Below are positions 36,995 through 56,697 of a DNA stretch of 64,000 nucleotides, piece by piece; within the stretch, counting starts at the first letter, position 1, and each line of letters opens with the position of its first letter. The notes below the pieces were generated by a model. That model saw only the letters and a program-made list of their open reading frames with translations, was not told where the DNA came from and did not search any database. The position numbers and the translations under genes are program-made. This DNA is from Anaeromyces robustus (taxonomy: Eukaryota; Neocallimastigomycota; Neocallimastigomycetes; Neocallimastigales; Neocallimastigaceae). The DNA is taken from positions 162,501-226,500 of the forward strand of contig MCFG01000008.1 in the NCBI GenBank assembly GCA_002104895.1, given 5' to 3'.

Positions 36995-37394
36995 ATCCGA
37001 TAATTAATAATAAAAAATAAAAACTATATTATTATAATACAAGCATAATAATTAATAAATAAAATTCATATTGAGAATAAAATTTAATAGAAATAATAAA
37101 ACTAATATTCTTGAAATATTAGAAATTAATAACATAAATATATATATATTTTTAAAGAAAGAAAATATTACAACGAAATATTAATAAAAAATATATTTAT
37201 TTTCTTTATAATAATCATTAATTTATTATTAATAATAATTAAAATTAAAATATCAATAATAATTATATAAATATAAAATAAAAAAAGTATAAATTGTAAT
37301 TATAATAAAAATAAAATAATAAATATAATAATAAATAATTATTTAAATAAGTTTTATATTTTATTTATGTATTTATTTTATTTTATTATTTGGT

Positions 37395-37437
<43 letters not shown>

Positions 37438-38376
37438 TTTTTTTTTTTTAAATTTATTTATCTATATTATTTATAAATTTATATTACATAAAAATTGTAG
37501 ATACATTATTAATTGTATTATTTATAATACATTTAATAATATATAATATTATATAATATATTTATAATTGTAATATATTTATTTATTATAAAGTATTATT
37601 TTAATTGGATGCTGTAGTCAAAGCTATCAAATGAAGGCTTGGGATTTTAGAGAATTTTATTGGTTAAAATTAATTTTAGAGTAGATTTTTATAAAAAATA
37701 AAAAAAATAATAACATTTTACATTTTTTGCAACTATTTTATAAAAATATTTATTAATATATTTTTTGAATAATATATATTAATATAATTATATTTAAAGG
37801 TAATATAAACATTAATAATAAATTATAATATAGTTATATAATAATATATGTATAAGAAAAAAATTACTTCAATATACAAATGGAAGATTTTTTCATCAAC
37901 ATTATAAAACAACAAGTAGCAAATATAAAAAAGAGGAATATAATAACAATAAATATATAAAAAAATAACAATTTAAAATACAATAATTAAAAATTAGAAT
38001 ATAAAATCTTTTTTGGATGTCTCATTTTTTTTAAAATATATCCATATGAAGATTGAATTTTTTCTTATTTATATTCATTTAAATTGTCATTATTAAACAT
38101 TTTTATTATATTGAAAACAAAATAAGTTCAAATGCAATAATAATTATTTGGTTTTGAATAATTTAAATTTCAAAAATTATAAAAATTTGTTTTTAATTTT
38201 ATTATTTATTATTATAATTATTATAACTAACTTAACTTTTATTGTATATAAATTTAATTTTTCAAAATATAATATAATATAATATAATATAATATATAAT
38301 GTAATATAATATAATTTACTGCAATTATTATAGTTCAAATTATTATACATATCTTTATTATAATAGACAATTAAAA
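36995..38376. other. Intergenic between WASP and eIF3m
   Basis: Contains a (TTTA)n tract (about 37396-37440) and TAATATAATA repeats just upstream of the eIF3m start (about 38266-38312). No gene found. Confidence 0.55.
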
Positions 38377-40971
<2,595 letters not shown>

Positions 40972-41077
40972 ATTAAATTATAGAATCAGTATATTCATAA
41001 ACATACATAAATAAATACAAATTAAATAACAATAATAACTCTAACAGCAAAACTAACGATAATAAAAGTAACAATAA

Positions 41078-41160
<83 letters not shown>

Positions 41161-41851
41161 AATGGAATGGAATGAATAAAAAGAGAAATAATTTTAATAT
41201 TATATAAAGAATTATTTAAACAACAAATACACATATTAATATAAAAGTCAGGAATTAATAAACTTTTTTTTTTTTTTTTTTATAGTTTTTTTTCCCCATA
41301 AACTCTATCATATTCCTTTTTTTTTTTATTCTTTATTTATATTTATTATTTTTAATAAAAGAATAAAGAATATCTTTTTTTTTTTTTTTTAAATAAGGCA
41401 TATAAATTATTTAAATTATTTATATATATACATATTAATAATGAATAATAATTAAAACACTTTAATAAAAAAAATAAATAAAAGAATAAAAAAATAAAAA
41501 AAAATTAATAAAATATAAAATAAATAAAAAAAATATTATACATTTAATATTCAATAATATTCAATATAACTTTTTTTTTTTTTCTTTTCATAAGAATTTA
41601 TAATATATGTTTTGTTTTTTATGTATATAAAAAATTATTTTTTTTTTATTATCTTATTTAATATTAGAATTATTCATATTTGTAATTATTTTTTTTATTT
41701 TTTGTTATTTATTTATTTTTTTTTTTTACTTTATTTTTTTTTTATTTTCATTTTTGTTTATTTATTAATTTAAGTTTAATAGATTACAAGAAAAAAAAAA
41801 AATATATATATATATATATTATTATGATATTATGATATTATGATATTGTCA

Positions 41852-41894
<43 letters not shown>

Positions 41895-42092
41895 TTTTAA
41901 TATTTATTTATATATATATTGATTTTAAAAATTAATTTAATAATATATGAGAAAACTAAGTAAAAATAAAAAAATACATAAATACATAAATAGATAAATA
42001 AATGAATAAATAAATAAATAATTTAATAAATATGAAGAAATTATAATAATGGATAATTTAAATTAGAAATATTAATTATATTATGAAAAACG

Positions 42093-42135
<43 letters not shown>

Positions 42136-42177
42136 TAAAAGAAATAATTATTTTATTAATTTAGATATGAGTGATGA
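40972..42177. other. Intergenic between convergent eIF3m and the histone acetyltransferase gene
   Basis: Holds a run of about 70 A with two G interruptions (41079-41158), several T tracts (41264-41281, 41571-41583, 42099-42123), a TTA tract (about 41853-41893) and an AAAT tract (about 41995-42021). No gene. Confidence 0.6.
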
Positions 42178-45468
<3,291 letters not shown>

Positions 45469-47091
45469 TGCTATTTGAAAAAAAAAAATACATATATATA
45501 ATTATTAATATTAATATTATTATAATATTTTTATTATTATTATAATTATTAAAATTTCAAGAACATTCTTTATTTTAAATTATTAAAACTTTTGAAGATT
45601 GTTAATTTTTAAATATACTTTTCTTAATAATTTAATAATTGCTATTAATTTTAAATACGTTAATATTAATAATTATATTTTTATTCATTATTATCAACAT
45701 AATAAAGAAATTAACATTATAAAAAATAATTTTAAACTTTAACAAAGAATAATTAATATTTTTTAAAAATAAAATAAAATTTAATAAAATAAAAAAATAA
45801 AATAAAATAAAAATAAATAAATTAAACAAAATTAAATAAAATTTAATAAAATAAAAAAAAAAAAATAAAATAAAATAAAATTAAATAAAATAAAAATGAA
45901 ATAATATAATATAAAAATAAATAAAATTAAATAAAATTAAATAAAACATAATAATAATAAAAAAAATATAAAATTAAAAAAAATTTAATAAAATAATAAA
46001 ATGAAATAAAAAAGAATTAAATAAAATATAATAATAATAATAATAATAATAAAAAATAAAATTAAATAAAATTTAATAAAATAATAATATGAAATAAAAA
46101 AGAATTAAATAAAATTAAGTATTAAATAAGATAAAATAAAATAGAATTAAATAAAATTAAATATTAAATAAAATAAAATAAAATAATAAAATAATAAAAT
46201 AATATAAAATAAAATAAAAAATAATAAAATAAAATAAAAAAAAAAAAAAAAAAATTAAAATAATAAAATGAAATGAAAATGAAATGAAAATGAAAATGAA
46301 ATGAAATGAAATAAAATAAAAAAATATAAAATATAATAAAAATATAATAAAAATATAATAAAAATAAAATAAATGAAATGAATAAAAATTTAATATAATA
46401 ATTTATAATAATAAAATATACTATTAATTGTTAAAAATGTAATACAAATTTTATAAATTTATTCACTAATTTTTTTTCTTTTCTCTTTTTATTAACATCA
46501 TAATACGACTATTATCCTACAATATTAAAATAAATTATTTAAACATTACTTTATATATATATATTATATATAAATGAATCTTTTTAATTCATTATATAAA
46601 TGATATAAAATCAATTTTAATTTATCGTTAATATTCAATTCTATTATTTAAAAGAAAAAGAAAAAAAAAAAACTATATACAAAATAGTTTTAAAAAATAA
46701 ATTATTTTTTAAAAATTTACTATTATAGGATATTTAACATATTTTAAAAATGTACACAATTTCAATTTACTAAAAAAAAATATTATTTTCATTAATTTCA
46801 TTATTATTATTATTATTATTATTTATCAAAATAATTTAATAATCCTTACCTTTTTATTTTTTATCTTTCAAAATTCTTTTTTTTTTTTTCTTTTCAATAT
46901 ATGTATAATTTTATCATTTAAATGATTTTTTACATAAAAATTTAATTTTAATATTTTTATTATCTTTCTTATAATTCTTTTTTTATCTTTATTATTATTT
47001 ATCATTTTATTTTTTTATTATATTTTATTTTATTTTTATAATTTATTAATTTATTTATTTATTTATTTATTTATTATTTATTTATTTATTT

Positions 47092-47123
<32 letters not shown>

Positions 47124-47746
47124 TTAATTTATTTATTTATTTTCATATTTATAATAATTATATATAAAAAAATTTTTTTAAATGTAACATTACCATATTA
47201 TGATTACAAGTAATAATATCTGATATGATATAATTTATATAATGTAGTATTATCTACAGAAAATTTTTGGACAAAGAATTTTTTTTTTTGTTATATAAAA
47301 AAAAAGTTATATATTTATATATTTATGTATAAAATGTATTAATATAATCAGTTATAAGTAGTTTAAAAATATAAAGAGAAGTAATTGATAATAAAAATTA
47401 AAAAGAAAAGTAATCGTTTATATTATAATCATTTTGTTTTTTCTGTTTATATATATATTTATAATAGAATGTAGTACAAGAAAAAAAAAAAATCATACTA
47501 ATTATTCATTTTACTTGATTTATTTATTTATTTATTTATTTATTTATTTGTTTATTAAGTTTTAAATTATTTAATATTTATTTATATATATTAATTTATT
47601 TAATTTAAATTAAATATATATAATTTTTTTTATATAGTTTCCTTTGAAACAATAATTATTCTAATAAATATACTTATAAAAATTCATAAATTAAAAAAGT
47701 TTACAAGTAATATTAATTTTAATATATTAAAAAAGAAAAATCAATT

Positions 47747-47788
<42 letters not shown>

Positions 47789-48001
47789 TTTAACTTTAAT
47801 AAAAAAAAGTACTATTACGTAATGTTCATATAGTTAAAATAAAAATAAAATATTTATATTGAAATATAAAAACTTAATTTCTAACTTGTATTATTATATT
47901 GTAAAAAAAGAAATGATAACGAACAAAAACAAAAAATAAAAAACAAAAAAAAATAAAAAACAAAAAAAAAAAAAGATATTAAAAGATAAAAATAATAAAT
48001 A

Positions 48002-48046
<45 letters not shown>

Positions 48047-48358
48047 TGAAGCATTATATAATAAATGCTATATATATAAAACTATATATATTACATTAAA
48101 AATAAAAAATAAAAATAAAATTTATAATTATTTTATTAGATTACTGATAATAAATATATAAAATAATTAATATTAATTTATATATATATATTTTTATTTG
48201 AAGTTCTATATAGCAATTTTTCCTTTTTTCTTTTTTTCTTTTTTTCCTTTTTTTTATTTTATTTTATTTTCTTTGCATTTAAATTCTTTTCTTTCTTTCT
48301 TTCTTTTTTTTTTTATTTAATTAATTTTTTTTTTTTTTAACTTGATGTATTTTTATAT
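45469..48358. other. Intergenic, AT-rich simple sequence
   Basis: Dominated by AAAT/AAATTAAAT tracts (about 45770-46400), TTTA tracts (47045-47140 and 47517-47552), T (47748-47780) and A (48007-48044) homopolymers. The A and T runs before the downstream stop codon of the glycosyltransferase are typical 3' flank. No gene found. Confidence 0.6.
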
Positions 48359-50038
48359 TTAATAACTTGTACCAGCATCAATAACAAATTTCTTTTCACG
48401 TTCTCTTTCAATAATTTTATTAATAATTTCAGTTTCTTCTGCAGTAAATTCATTTAAAGGAAAATCATCCTTAATATTAGCACAATGGAATGTATCCGTC
48501 CATTGTACATTTTCTAAATCTTCATAGAACCAACCTTCAAATCTTAAAAGTCTATTATTATATTTTGGATCATGTTTATCTTTAACAATATGATCATTCC
48601 AAAACATTATTTCACCTTCACGATTTGTATGACCAATATGACCACAAAGTTGTTTTTGATTTGGATCATCAATATCTTCACCATAATTAATTTCACCCAC
48701 ATAAACGATAGGATGTGGCATAACAGAATAAGGTTCTCTAGCCATATCAAAAGCCATCCAATAGGTTTCTTTATCACCAAAAACTTTTTGATAAACTACA
48801 CGATCTCTTATTCTTCTTTCATTAAATTTACAGGTTTGTAATATACCCAATAATCTTCTAGATTTATCAATAACGACGGTAGAAGATTCCATTTCATGAG
48901 AAGAAAGTTCATTATAAAAACGAGAATTCTTTACATAATCACTAGGATCTTTCATCCAATGGTGAAGCCATTCAGAACCACCATGTGGACCTGGATAAAG
49001 TGTTCTATCTTTGAAAAAAAGTGCACCTGTTTCTTTATATCCTTCATCTTCGAACCAAAGTGCTGGATCATGAATATACATGGCATCAGCATCAATTAAA
49101 ATAACTTCTTTAAAACGAGAAGCTAAAATAGCAAATGGTTTAACTGCCCAACCACTAATAAAGACAATATCATTATTAAAAAATTTTGTTACATCAGTAC
49201 AAGTTACCATTTTATAGCTTTCCAAATCTTTTCTGTGTGCTTCACTTAAATCAGATTCACCAACATACATAATTTCAATTGGAAGTTTACTTTTGATTAC
49301 ATTTCTTAAAGTATCAACTGTACTTTTTGCAAAACGGTAATGATAAGAACCAGTACAAATAACAATTCCTCTACCTTTATAACTTCTTAAAAGACCAACT
49401 GGTGAAGAAAATTTTTCATAAAGCCATGGATATAATTTACTATGAAGCATACCTAAAAGTCTTTTTTCACCGGATAAACTTTCAGGAGCTAAAACAACAT
49501 CACTTAAATTTGGAGTTGAAGCAGTGTAAGGGCCATCACCATAAATTTTTCTCCATAGATGAGTATGAAGTTCTGTACGTTCTCTCAAATCAACAAAATC
49601 ATCAAATACAATATCATATTGTAAATATTTGTATGCAAAAGTATCCATTAACTCTTTTTGCTTATCAGTATTAATAGAAGAATCATTAAGTTTTTTCTCT
49701 AAAAGTTCAGTTTTCTTAATACATTCTTCAAGTTTTGATTTTTGTTCTTCAGCCTCTTCATTATATTCTATCTTATCATTATTATTACTACTAGTATTAT
49801 TAAGATTTGGAGTATCTCCAAAATTATTTTCATTAAGATCCATTTCATAATCATTATTAAACATATTCATATGTTCTCCCTCTTTTGCATCTTTAATATC
49901 TAGAGTATCTTCTATTGCTTGTTCAAAATCATTTCTTTCTTTTGCATAAATTGTATGAATTACCAAAATTGTACCAGTTAACAATACAGTGCCAATGATT
50001 AACATGGCAAGAAATTTTTTTCTTATGAACAACCTCAT
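48359..50038 (-). CDS. GT71 (MNN1-type) alpha-mannosyltransferase, Golgi type II membrane protein
   Basis: A single exon of 559 residues. A short cytosolic basic tail (MRLFIRKK) is followed by one membrane anchor (about 9-30), an acidic stem to about residue 105, and a catalytic domain. The domain has the GT71/MNN1 features: GRGIVICTGSYHYRFA at its start, IEIMYVGESDLS, the metal-binding DxD motif in VILIDADAMYIHDP near residue 318, GALFFKDRTLYPGP and ESSTVVIDKSRR, with WMAFDMAREPYSVMPHP downstream. MNN1 enzymes add terminal alpha-1,3-mannose to protein glycans in the Golgi lumen using GDP-mannose; the exact linkage cannot be deduced here. Length is within the family range. The ATG at 50038 directly precedes the anchor. 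Confidence 0.9.
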   Translation of the reverse strand: MRLFIRKKFLAMLIIGTVLLTGTILVIHTIYAKERNDFEQAIEDTLDIKDAKEGEHMNMFNNDYEMDLNENNFGDTPNLNNTSSNNNDKIEYNEEAEEQKSKLEECIKKTELLEKKLNDSSINTDKQKELMDTFAYKYLQYDIVFDDFVDLRERTELHTHLWRKIYGDGPYTASTPNLSDVVLAPESLSGEKRLLGMLHSKLYPWLYEKFSSPVGLLRSYKGRGIVICTGSYHYRFAKSTVDTLRNVIKSKLPIEIMYVGESDLSEAHRKDLESYKMVTCTDVTKFFNNDIVFISGWAVKPFAILASRFKEVILIDADAMYIHDPALWFEDEGYKETGALFFKDRTLYPGPHGGSEWLHHWMKDPSDYVKNSRFYNELSSHEMESSTVVIDKSRRLLGILQTCKFNERRIRDRVVYQKVFGDKETYWMAFDMAREPYSVMPHPIVYVGEINYGEDIDDPNQKQLCGHIGHTNREGEIMFWNDHIVKDKHDPKYNNRLLRFEGWFYEDLENVQWTDTFHCANIKDDFPLNEFTAEETEIINKIIEREREKKFVIDAGTSY

Positions 50039-50435
50039 TTTTCTTTTTATATTAATGATTAATAATGAGTATTAAAATAATAAATTTTAGAAAAAAATAT
50101 ACATATATTATACTTTTTAAGATAACTACAGTTTATTTTTATATTCTGTTATATTTGTTTTAAGTACTTTTTTTTTTTTTTAATTTTTTTAACTAATTGG
50201 TTTAAATTTACGAACTATATTATAGAACTCAACTTTTTCTTTATATATATATATATTATTATTATTATTACAACAATAAAAGACCTGCAATTATTTGTAT
50301 TAATATATATTAAATAGTGAATTTTAATTTTTTAAATTATTATTCTCCAATTAGTAACAAATCTTTGACTTTTTTAAGTATTATTTTTTTTTATTTGTTA
50401 TTAAAAAAAATAATTAGATTTATTGTTTTAATTGA

Positions 50436-50475
<40 letters not shown>

Positions 50476-52569
50476 GTGTTTTTATTTTTGAAGATTAATA
50501 TATTTTAGATTATCCACAATAGTAATTTGTTAAAAATTATGTATATATATCTTATTTATTATTTACTTAGGCTTCGTTTTTTTTTTATTATATTACTATT
50601 ATTATTATTATTATTATATATATTTACTCTTCTAAAAGAAAAAAAGTATTAATATATATGATATAATCTTCCTTTTATTCTTTTTTTCTTTATTATAAAT
50701 TATTTTAAAAAAAGAAAAAAAATAATAATTTCTTATTTAATAATAATAATAAGAAAAATTTTATTTTTTATAAAAAGTAATAATAATAATAATAATAAAT
50801 TTGAATAAATAAAAAAAAAAAAAATTAAAAGTGAAAATATTTACTTTTAAAATAGTATATATATATATATATATTAAAAAAAAAACAATTATCCAAAAGA
50901 ATAATAATTAACAATAATAATAACAATAATAACAATAATAATAAATAACTAAATATAAATGTATGTGTATAATATTAAAAAAAAAATTTTTTTTTAATTA
51001 TACGAAAAATCATTTTAATGGGTCACAATCATTTTTTATATTAAATTTTTATATTAATTAAGATTTTTAATAAGACTATTTAAAATTATGATTTAATGGA
51101 AAGATTTTTTTTTTTATTTTTTTATATTTTTTTTTACTTTATTATTGTATAATAATTATATAAAATATTAATATTAATATTAATATTAATAATATTTATT
51201 GTATATTTAATACACCTTTATCATAATTCTTATTTTTGATACCTTTATCATAATTATTATTTTTGTTTTTAGTATTTAATTTTTATTCTTTACTTTTTTT
51301 TTTACGTTTTTAAATATAAATAAATATGTTAAAAAAAGAGAAAAAAGAAAAAAATAATATTAAATATAATATATAAATATTTAAATGTTAAAAAATATAT
51401 TTTTCTTTTTTTATTATATTTCTTTTAAAATTATAAAGATATAAATTTCTCAAAATTGTTTTCTAGTTTAGGTCTTTTAAAATATTATGTATATGTAAAT
51501 TGTAAGATATAAATATTATTACATATAGCATTAGTATTTTACTGGTTTTTTATTTTTTTTTTGTATTATTTTTTTTCATTATGTGTTTTTTTTTTTTATA
51601 TGATTCATGTATTTTAATATTAAAATTCAATAAAAGTGACGTACAAATTGTGTGCCATAAAAAAAAATATAGCATTAGTCTAGGTAAAAAAAAACGAATG
51701 TATTATAGAAAAAAAAATTATATGGATTTAAATATATAAAATAATTTAATAATAAATTGTTATATTAATTAATGTTTTAATATAAAACATATTTATATTC
51801 GTCTTAGTATGGGAATATAATAATGTACGTTTAGTTAGGTATCATTCCATTACTTATTATTATTAATATTATTGTGTTTTTTATTATACATTTCTGTGGA
51901 GAAATTTTATCGTAATCATCATTTTTTAATTTATTTATTTATTTATTTAATTATTTATTTTAATAATATATATATAATTAATTAATTATTAACTAAAAAT
52001 TAGTTTACTAACAAAAAAAATTATAATCATTAATTAAAAATATATATTTTACTATTATTTTCTTTTTTTTTTTTTTAATAAATTAATAATATAGTAGAAT
52101 TAATAAAATTATAAAATTATCAAGTTGTAAAGGAAAAAAATAATAGCATTAATATTAATAATGATAGTTATTGTTATTATAGAATTATAATTAAAATTTT
52201 ATATACCTACAAAAAAGTATTTTCTTTTTTTTTTATATACATGAATTATACTTTCAATAATTTTATATATTATATATTATATATATGTTATTATATTTTA
52301 ATATATTGAAAATTTATATTACATAAATTGAAATATTTGAGAATGATTGGATATATATTAATATATTTTATAATAAAATCAAAATTATAAATAATAAATA
52401 AATGAATAAATAAATAAATTAAATAAATAATTAAAAATATTTAAATAGAAAGTTAAATAAATAATTACATTTAAAAAAAACATAAATTAATTTTTTTTAT
52501 TATAATATTTTTTTAAACTTGCTTTTAACTTGAAAGAATAATAAAAAAAAAAAAAAAAAAAAAAAAAAA
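50039..52569. other. Divergent intergenic region, 2.5 kb
   Basis: Separates the start codons of the glycosyltransferase and the CDKAL1-like gene. TTA tract (about 50439-50475), many T and A runs, a TTTA tract near 51928-51950 and an A run directly before the CDKAL1 start (about 52542-52569). No gene or recognised RNA. Confidence 0.5.
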
Positions 52570-55318
52570 ATGAATATAGACCTTGAAGAAAATGTTGATA
52601 TTGAAGATCTTCATATTGAAGAATCTAATAGAAAAGAACAAGAAATTGGAACTGTTGAAATTAATTCAGTTGTTTTAAATAATGTTAAAAATGACAATGA
52701 AAAAGTTACAGATGATAAGTTTACAACTCAGCATTTCTTACCAGGAAATGCTACTATTTATATAAGAAGCTGGGGTTGTTCTCATAATAATGTAAAATAA
52801 ATTCTTCAAAAATATCTTATTTTTAGTTATTTTTATTTTAAATTAAATTTATTAAATAAAAATAACTAAAAATAGTATTTATTATAAAAACATTTCATTT
52901 TTATATTATTAATATTTTTTTTATTAATTGATATTATTTAACTTTTTGGAAATTAAATAAAAATAAAATTATGAAATTAATATTAATTCTTTATTTTTAA
53001 TTATGTAATTGTATATATATCTATTAATTATATAAGTCTGATTCTGAATATATGGCTGGTTTATTAAAGGAAAGAGGTTATAAAATTATTTTTGAATCAT
53101 TAAAAAAATATGAAGCCGATTTATGGTTACTTAATTCATGTACTGTAAAAAATCCAAGTGAACAAACATTTGTTAATGAAATTGAAAATGCAAAAAAACA
53201 TAATATTTTAGTAGTTTTAGCTGGTTGTGTACCACAAGCTAGTCAAAAGGATAAAAGATGGAAGCCATACAGTGTTATTGGAGTAAATATAATATATATT
53301 TTATACTTTTCATAAAAATAATATATAATTAGATAATAATATTTTTTTTATTAAATTATATTATTATTGTTAAAGTAATTTTATTATTTAACAATATTTG
53401 AATATATTAATAATATTTCGATTTAAAAGTTGTATAAATATTAATCTTTTTTTTTTTTTTTTTTTTTTTTTTACTTGAAATGAATTTATAATATTTTTAT
53501 TTTTAATCAAAGGTTCAACAAATTGATAGAGTTGTTGAAGTTGTTGAAGAAACATTAAAAGGTAATACTGTAAGATATATGAGAGAAAAAAAGAGATTAA
53601 GACAAAAATTAGGTGGAGCTAATTTAGAATTACCAAAAATCAGAAAGAATCCTTTAATTGAAATTATTCCAATTAGTACGGGGTAAATATTTTAATATAT
53701 ATATATGTAATTTTGATTATTAAAAAGTAAAATAAATATTAAATTAATAATTCATGTTAATTCTTATATAATAATAAATAAATATTAAATTAATAATTCA
53801 TGTTAATTCTTATATAATAATAAATAAATATTAAATTAATAATTCATGTTAATTCTTATATAATAATAAATAAATATTAAATTAATAATTCATGTTAATT
53901 CTTATATAATAATAAATAAATATTAAATTAATAATTAATGCTAATTATTATATTATATTAACTTACATTTTAAATTTTTATATCTTAATAAATATATTCA
54001 ATTATATTTTATTAATATTACTTTTTTATATAAATAATATTGGGAATTAATAACAATTATTAAAAAAAAAAATAGTTGTTTAAATGAATGTACTTATTGT
54101 AAAACTAAAGCTGCTCGTGGTGGATTAGGTTCATATCCAATTGAAATGATTGTAGAAAGAGTCAAATCAATTTTAAAACAAGGTGTTGTTGAAATTTGGA
54201 TTACTTCAGAAGATGTTGGTGCCTATGGTATTGATATTGGCGTTACAATTGTTGATTTATTATGGGAAGTTGTTAAAGCTATAGAAGAAAATCATCCATA
54301 TGCTAGATTAAGAGTCGGTATGACTAATCCTCCATATATGTTAGAACATGTTGAAGAAATTGCAAAGATTTTATCACATCCAAGAGTATATAGTTTCATT
54401 CATATTCCAGTTCAAAGTGGTTCCGATAGTGTTTTAGATGCTATGAAAAGAAAATATACTATTGCTGAATTTAAAAAGGTTGTTAATGGCTTAACTGAAG
54501 GTACTAAAGATATTGGTGGTATTACTATTGCTACTGATATTATTTGTGGTTTCCCAACAGAAACTGAAGAAGATTTTGAAAAAACAATGGATTTAATGAG
54601 AGAATTTCGTTTTCCTGTTACTCACATTAGTCAATTCTATCCAAGACCTGGTACTCCTGCTGCAAAAATGACAAGAATTCCAACAGGTATTGTTAAGAAT
54701 CGTAGTAGAAAGATTACATCTTTCTTTGAATCCTATGAAGCTTATGGAGATGAAATTATTGGTACTGAACAAGAAATTTTAGTAACAGAAGTTAATAGTG
54801 GTTCTGGTGATTTATATGTTGGTCATAATCGTTATTATAATCAAGTTTTAGTTCCAAGAGCTAAGAATTTACTTGGTAAATTATGTCGTGTTAAAATTAC
54901 TAAAAAGGGTAAATATTTCTTAATGGGTGAAGTATTAGAAGTTTTAAAATTTGAAGGTTATGATAATGAAGAAGTTACTGAAGAAGAAGTAGGTAATAAG
55001 AAACGTCTTGTACCAAAATTTGTACGTAAGAAGAGAAATATCATTAGTATTAAAAATCTAGAAGAAGATGATGAAAAATATAATAATGAAGCTAATAATG
55101 ATAGTAATAATGATGACAATTCAAATTTAGATAATGAAATACATATTTCATTAGAAGAATCTTTAAATAATTTCCATTTCCCAAAAACTAATCTTGAAGA
55201 TGTATGTTGTGGTGGTAATGGTGAAACTTGTGATTGTCATAAGAATAAAGTAACTACATTAGATAAAAATACAAATAGAGTATTAATCAATATGAATGAT
55301 GATGATGATTTGTTTTAA
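52570..55318 (+). CDS. CDKAL1: CDKAL1-type threonylcarbamoyladenosine tRNA methylthiotransferase
   Basis: Exons 52570-52791, 53037-53282, 53513-53682 and 54076-55318 join to 626 residues. It converts t6A37 to ms2t6A in ANN-decoding tRNAs using S-adenosylmethionine and two iron-sulfur clusters. The N-terminal UPF0004 domain keeps its three cluster cysteines, Cys70 (WGCSHNN), Cys109 (NSCTV) and Cys138 (AGCVPQ). The radical SAM domain carries CLNECTYC with Cys214, Cys218 and Cys221, followed by TSEDVGAYG and [14 protein letters not shown] domain (about 440-500) binds tRNA. The tail is acidic with a Cys-rich [12 protein letters not shown] stretch near the end and shows no hydrophobic ER anchor of the kind found in animal CDKAL1, so a soluble enzyme is likely. 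All junctions keep phase. Confidence 0.95.
53731..53950. repeat. 46-bp minisatellite in intron 3 of the CDKAL1-like gene
   Basis: Units start at 53731, 53777, 53823 and 53869, with a decayed fifth at 53915. Each contains AATTCATGTTAATTC followed by TTATATAATAAT. The first four are nearly identical, implying recent expansion. Confidence 0.93.
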
Positions 55319-56192
55319 TTTTTAAATTTTTAAATTTTTAAATTTTTAAATTTTTATTTTTCTTTATCGTTATTATTTTAATCAATATTATTATCAAAGA
55401 AAATTTTTTTAATTTATATATATATATTTTTTTTTTTTAATTTTTTTTTTTAAATAATCCTGTTATAATAATTTTTTAGCATTTAATCTTATTTTTATAT
55501 CATACATTCATATTTTTTTTTTTTTTTTAAAAAAAATTATTTAATTGTAATAATTAATATCATTATAATCAGTAACATAAAATAATCTAATCACTACTGA
55601 TTAAATAATATAAAATTATATTATTAAATAAAAAGAAAAATAAAATAAATAAAAAATAAATAATATAATATAAAATAAAATAAAATAGAATAGAATAAAA
55701 ATGAATAAACAAATATTATATAAAACCTTTTTTTTTTTTTTTTTTTATTTTTATTTTTTATTTTTATTTTTATTTTTATTTTTATTTTTTTATTATAAGA
55801 TTTAATTAATTATATATAAATAATTATATATGAAATGAAATTTAAAAAAGAATAAAAAAAAAATATATAATAATTTTAAGATATATATTAAAGAAAAAAG
55901 AATTATATAATAATTATTTTAAATTAATATTATAAAAAGATTTCGATATCATAATGAAATAAATAATTGTCTTATATAAATAGTGTTCCCATATAATGAT
56001 TTAGTATTTTTATATTATTCGATTAAAAAAAAAAAAATAATAATAATTAAAAATAATAATAATAATAATAATAAAACTGAATTTTATTATTATTTTCGTT
56101 TTTCGTTTTTTTTTTTTTTTTTTTATAAAAATTATGATTTTATAAATGAATAATGATTATTTTATATTATTAATGTATCTATAATATTTTCA
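55319..56192. other. Intergenic between convergent genes
   Basis: Begins with four or five copies of TTTTTAAA just after the stop codon; then T tracts (55428-55440, 55730-55746), an AAATA tract and a TTTTTA tract (about 55747-55790). No gene. Confidence 0.55.
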
Positions 56193-56665
56193 TTAATTTT
56201 TAATTTCTTCTTCTGGTTTCTCCTCAGTTTTTTCATTTGATTCTTTTTCTTCAGATGTCTTATCTTCAGATTGATTTGAATAAGATTGACGATGTCCACA
56301 ATATTTATCTGAAATAGATGAAACCATATATAAACCTTCTTCAGAAGATTCAAAAGTATACCTAATTTTTTATTAATATATAGATATATTAATAAAAATT
56401 TTTTTAGCTTTATGATTTATAGAATAATAATAATAATACAAATAATATACTAATATCAAATAACAAATAACAACAACAACAATAATAATAACAATAATTA
56501 TAATGATAATGATAATAATTGAAACTTACTTGTAATCATTAATACCAACAATAGAAACTTGCTTTTCAGATTTGATATCTTGTGGTGATAATTTACTAAT
56601 ATCAGATGGTTTATGAATACCAACATTTAATATTTTGTGTGAATACTGTTTATTAATTATTGATG

Positions 56666-56697
<32 letters not shown>

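Noticed and set aside
49402-49850. Plus-strand frames opposite the mannosyltransferase
   Set aside because: Antisense shadows of a well-supported GT71 gene.
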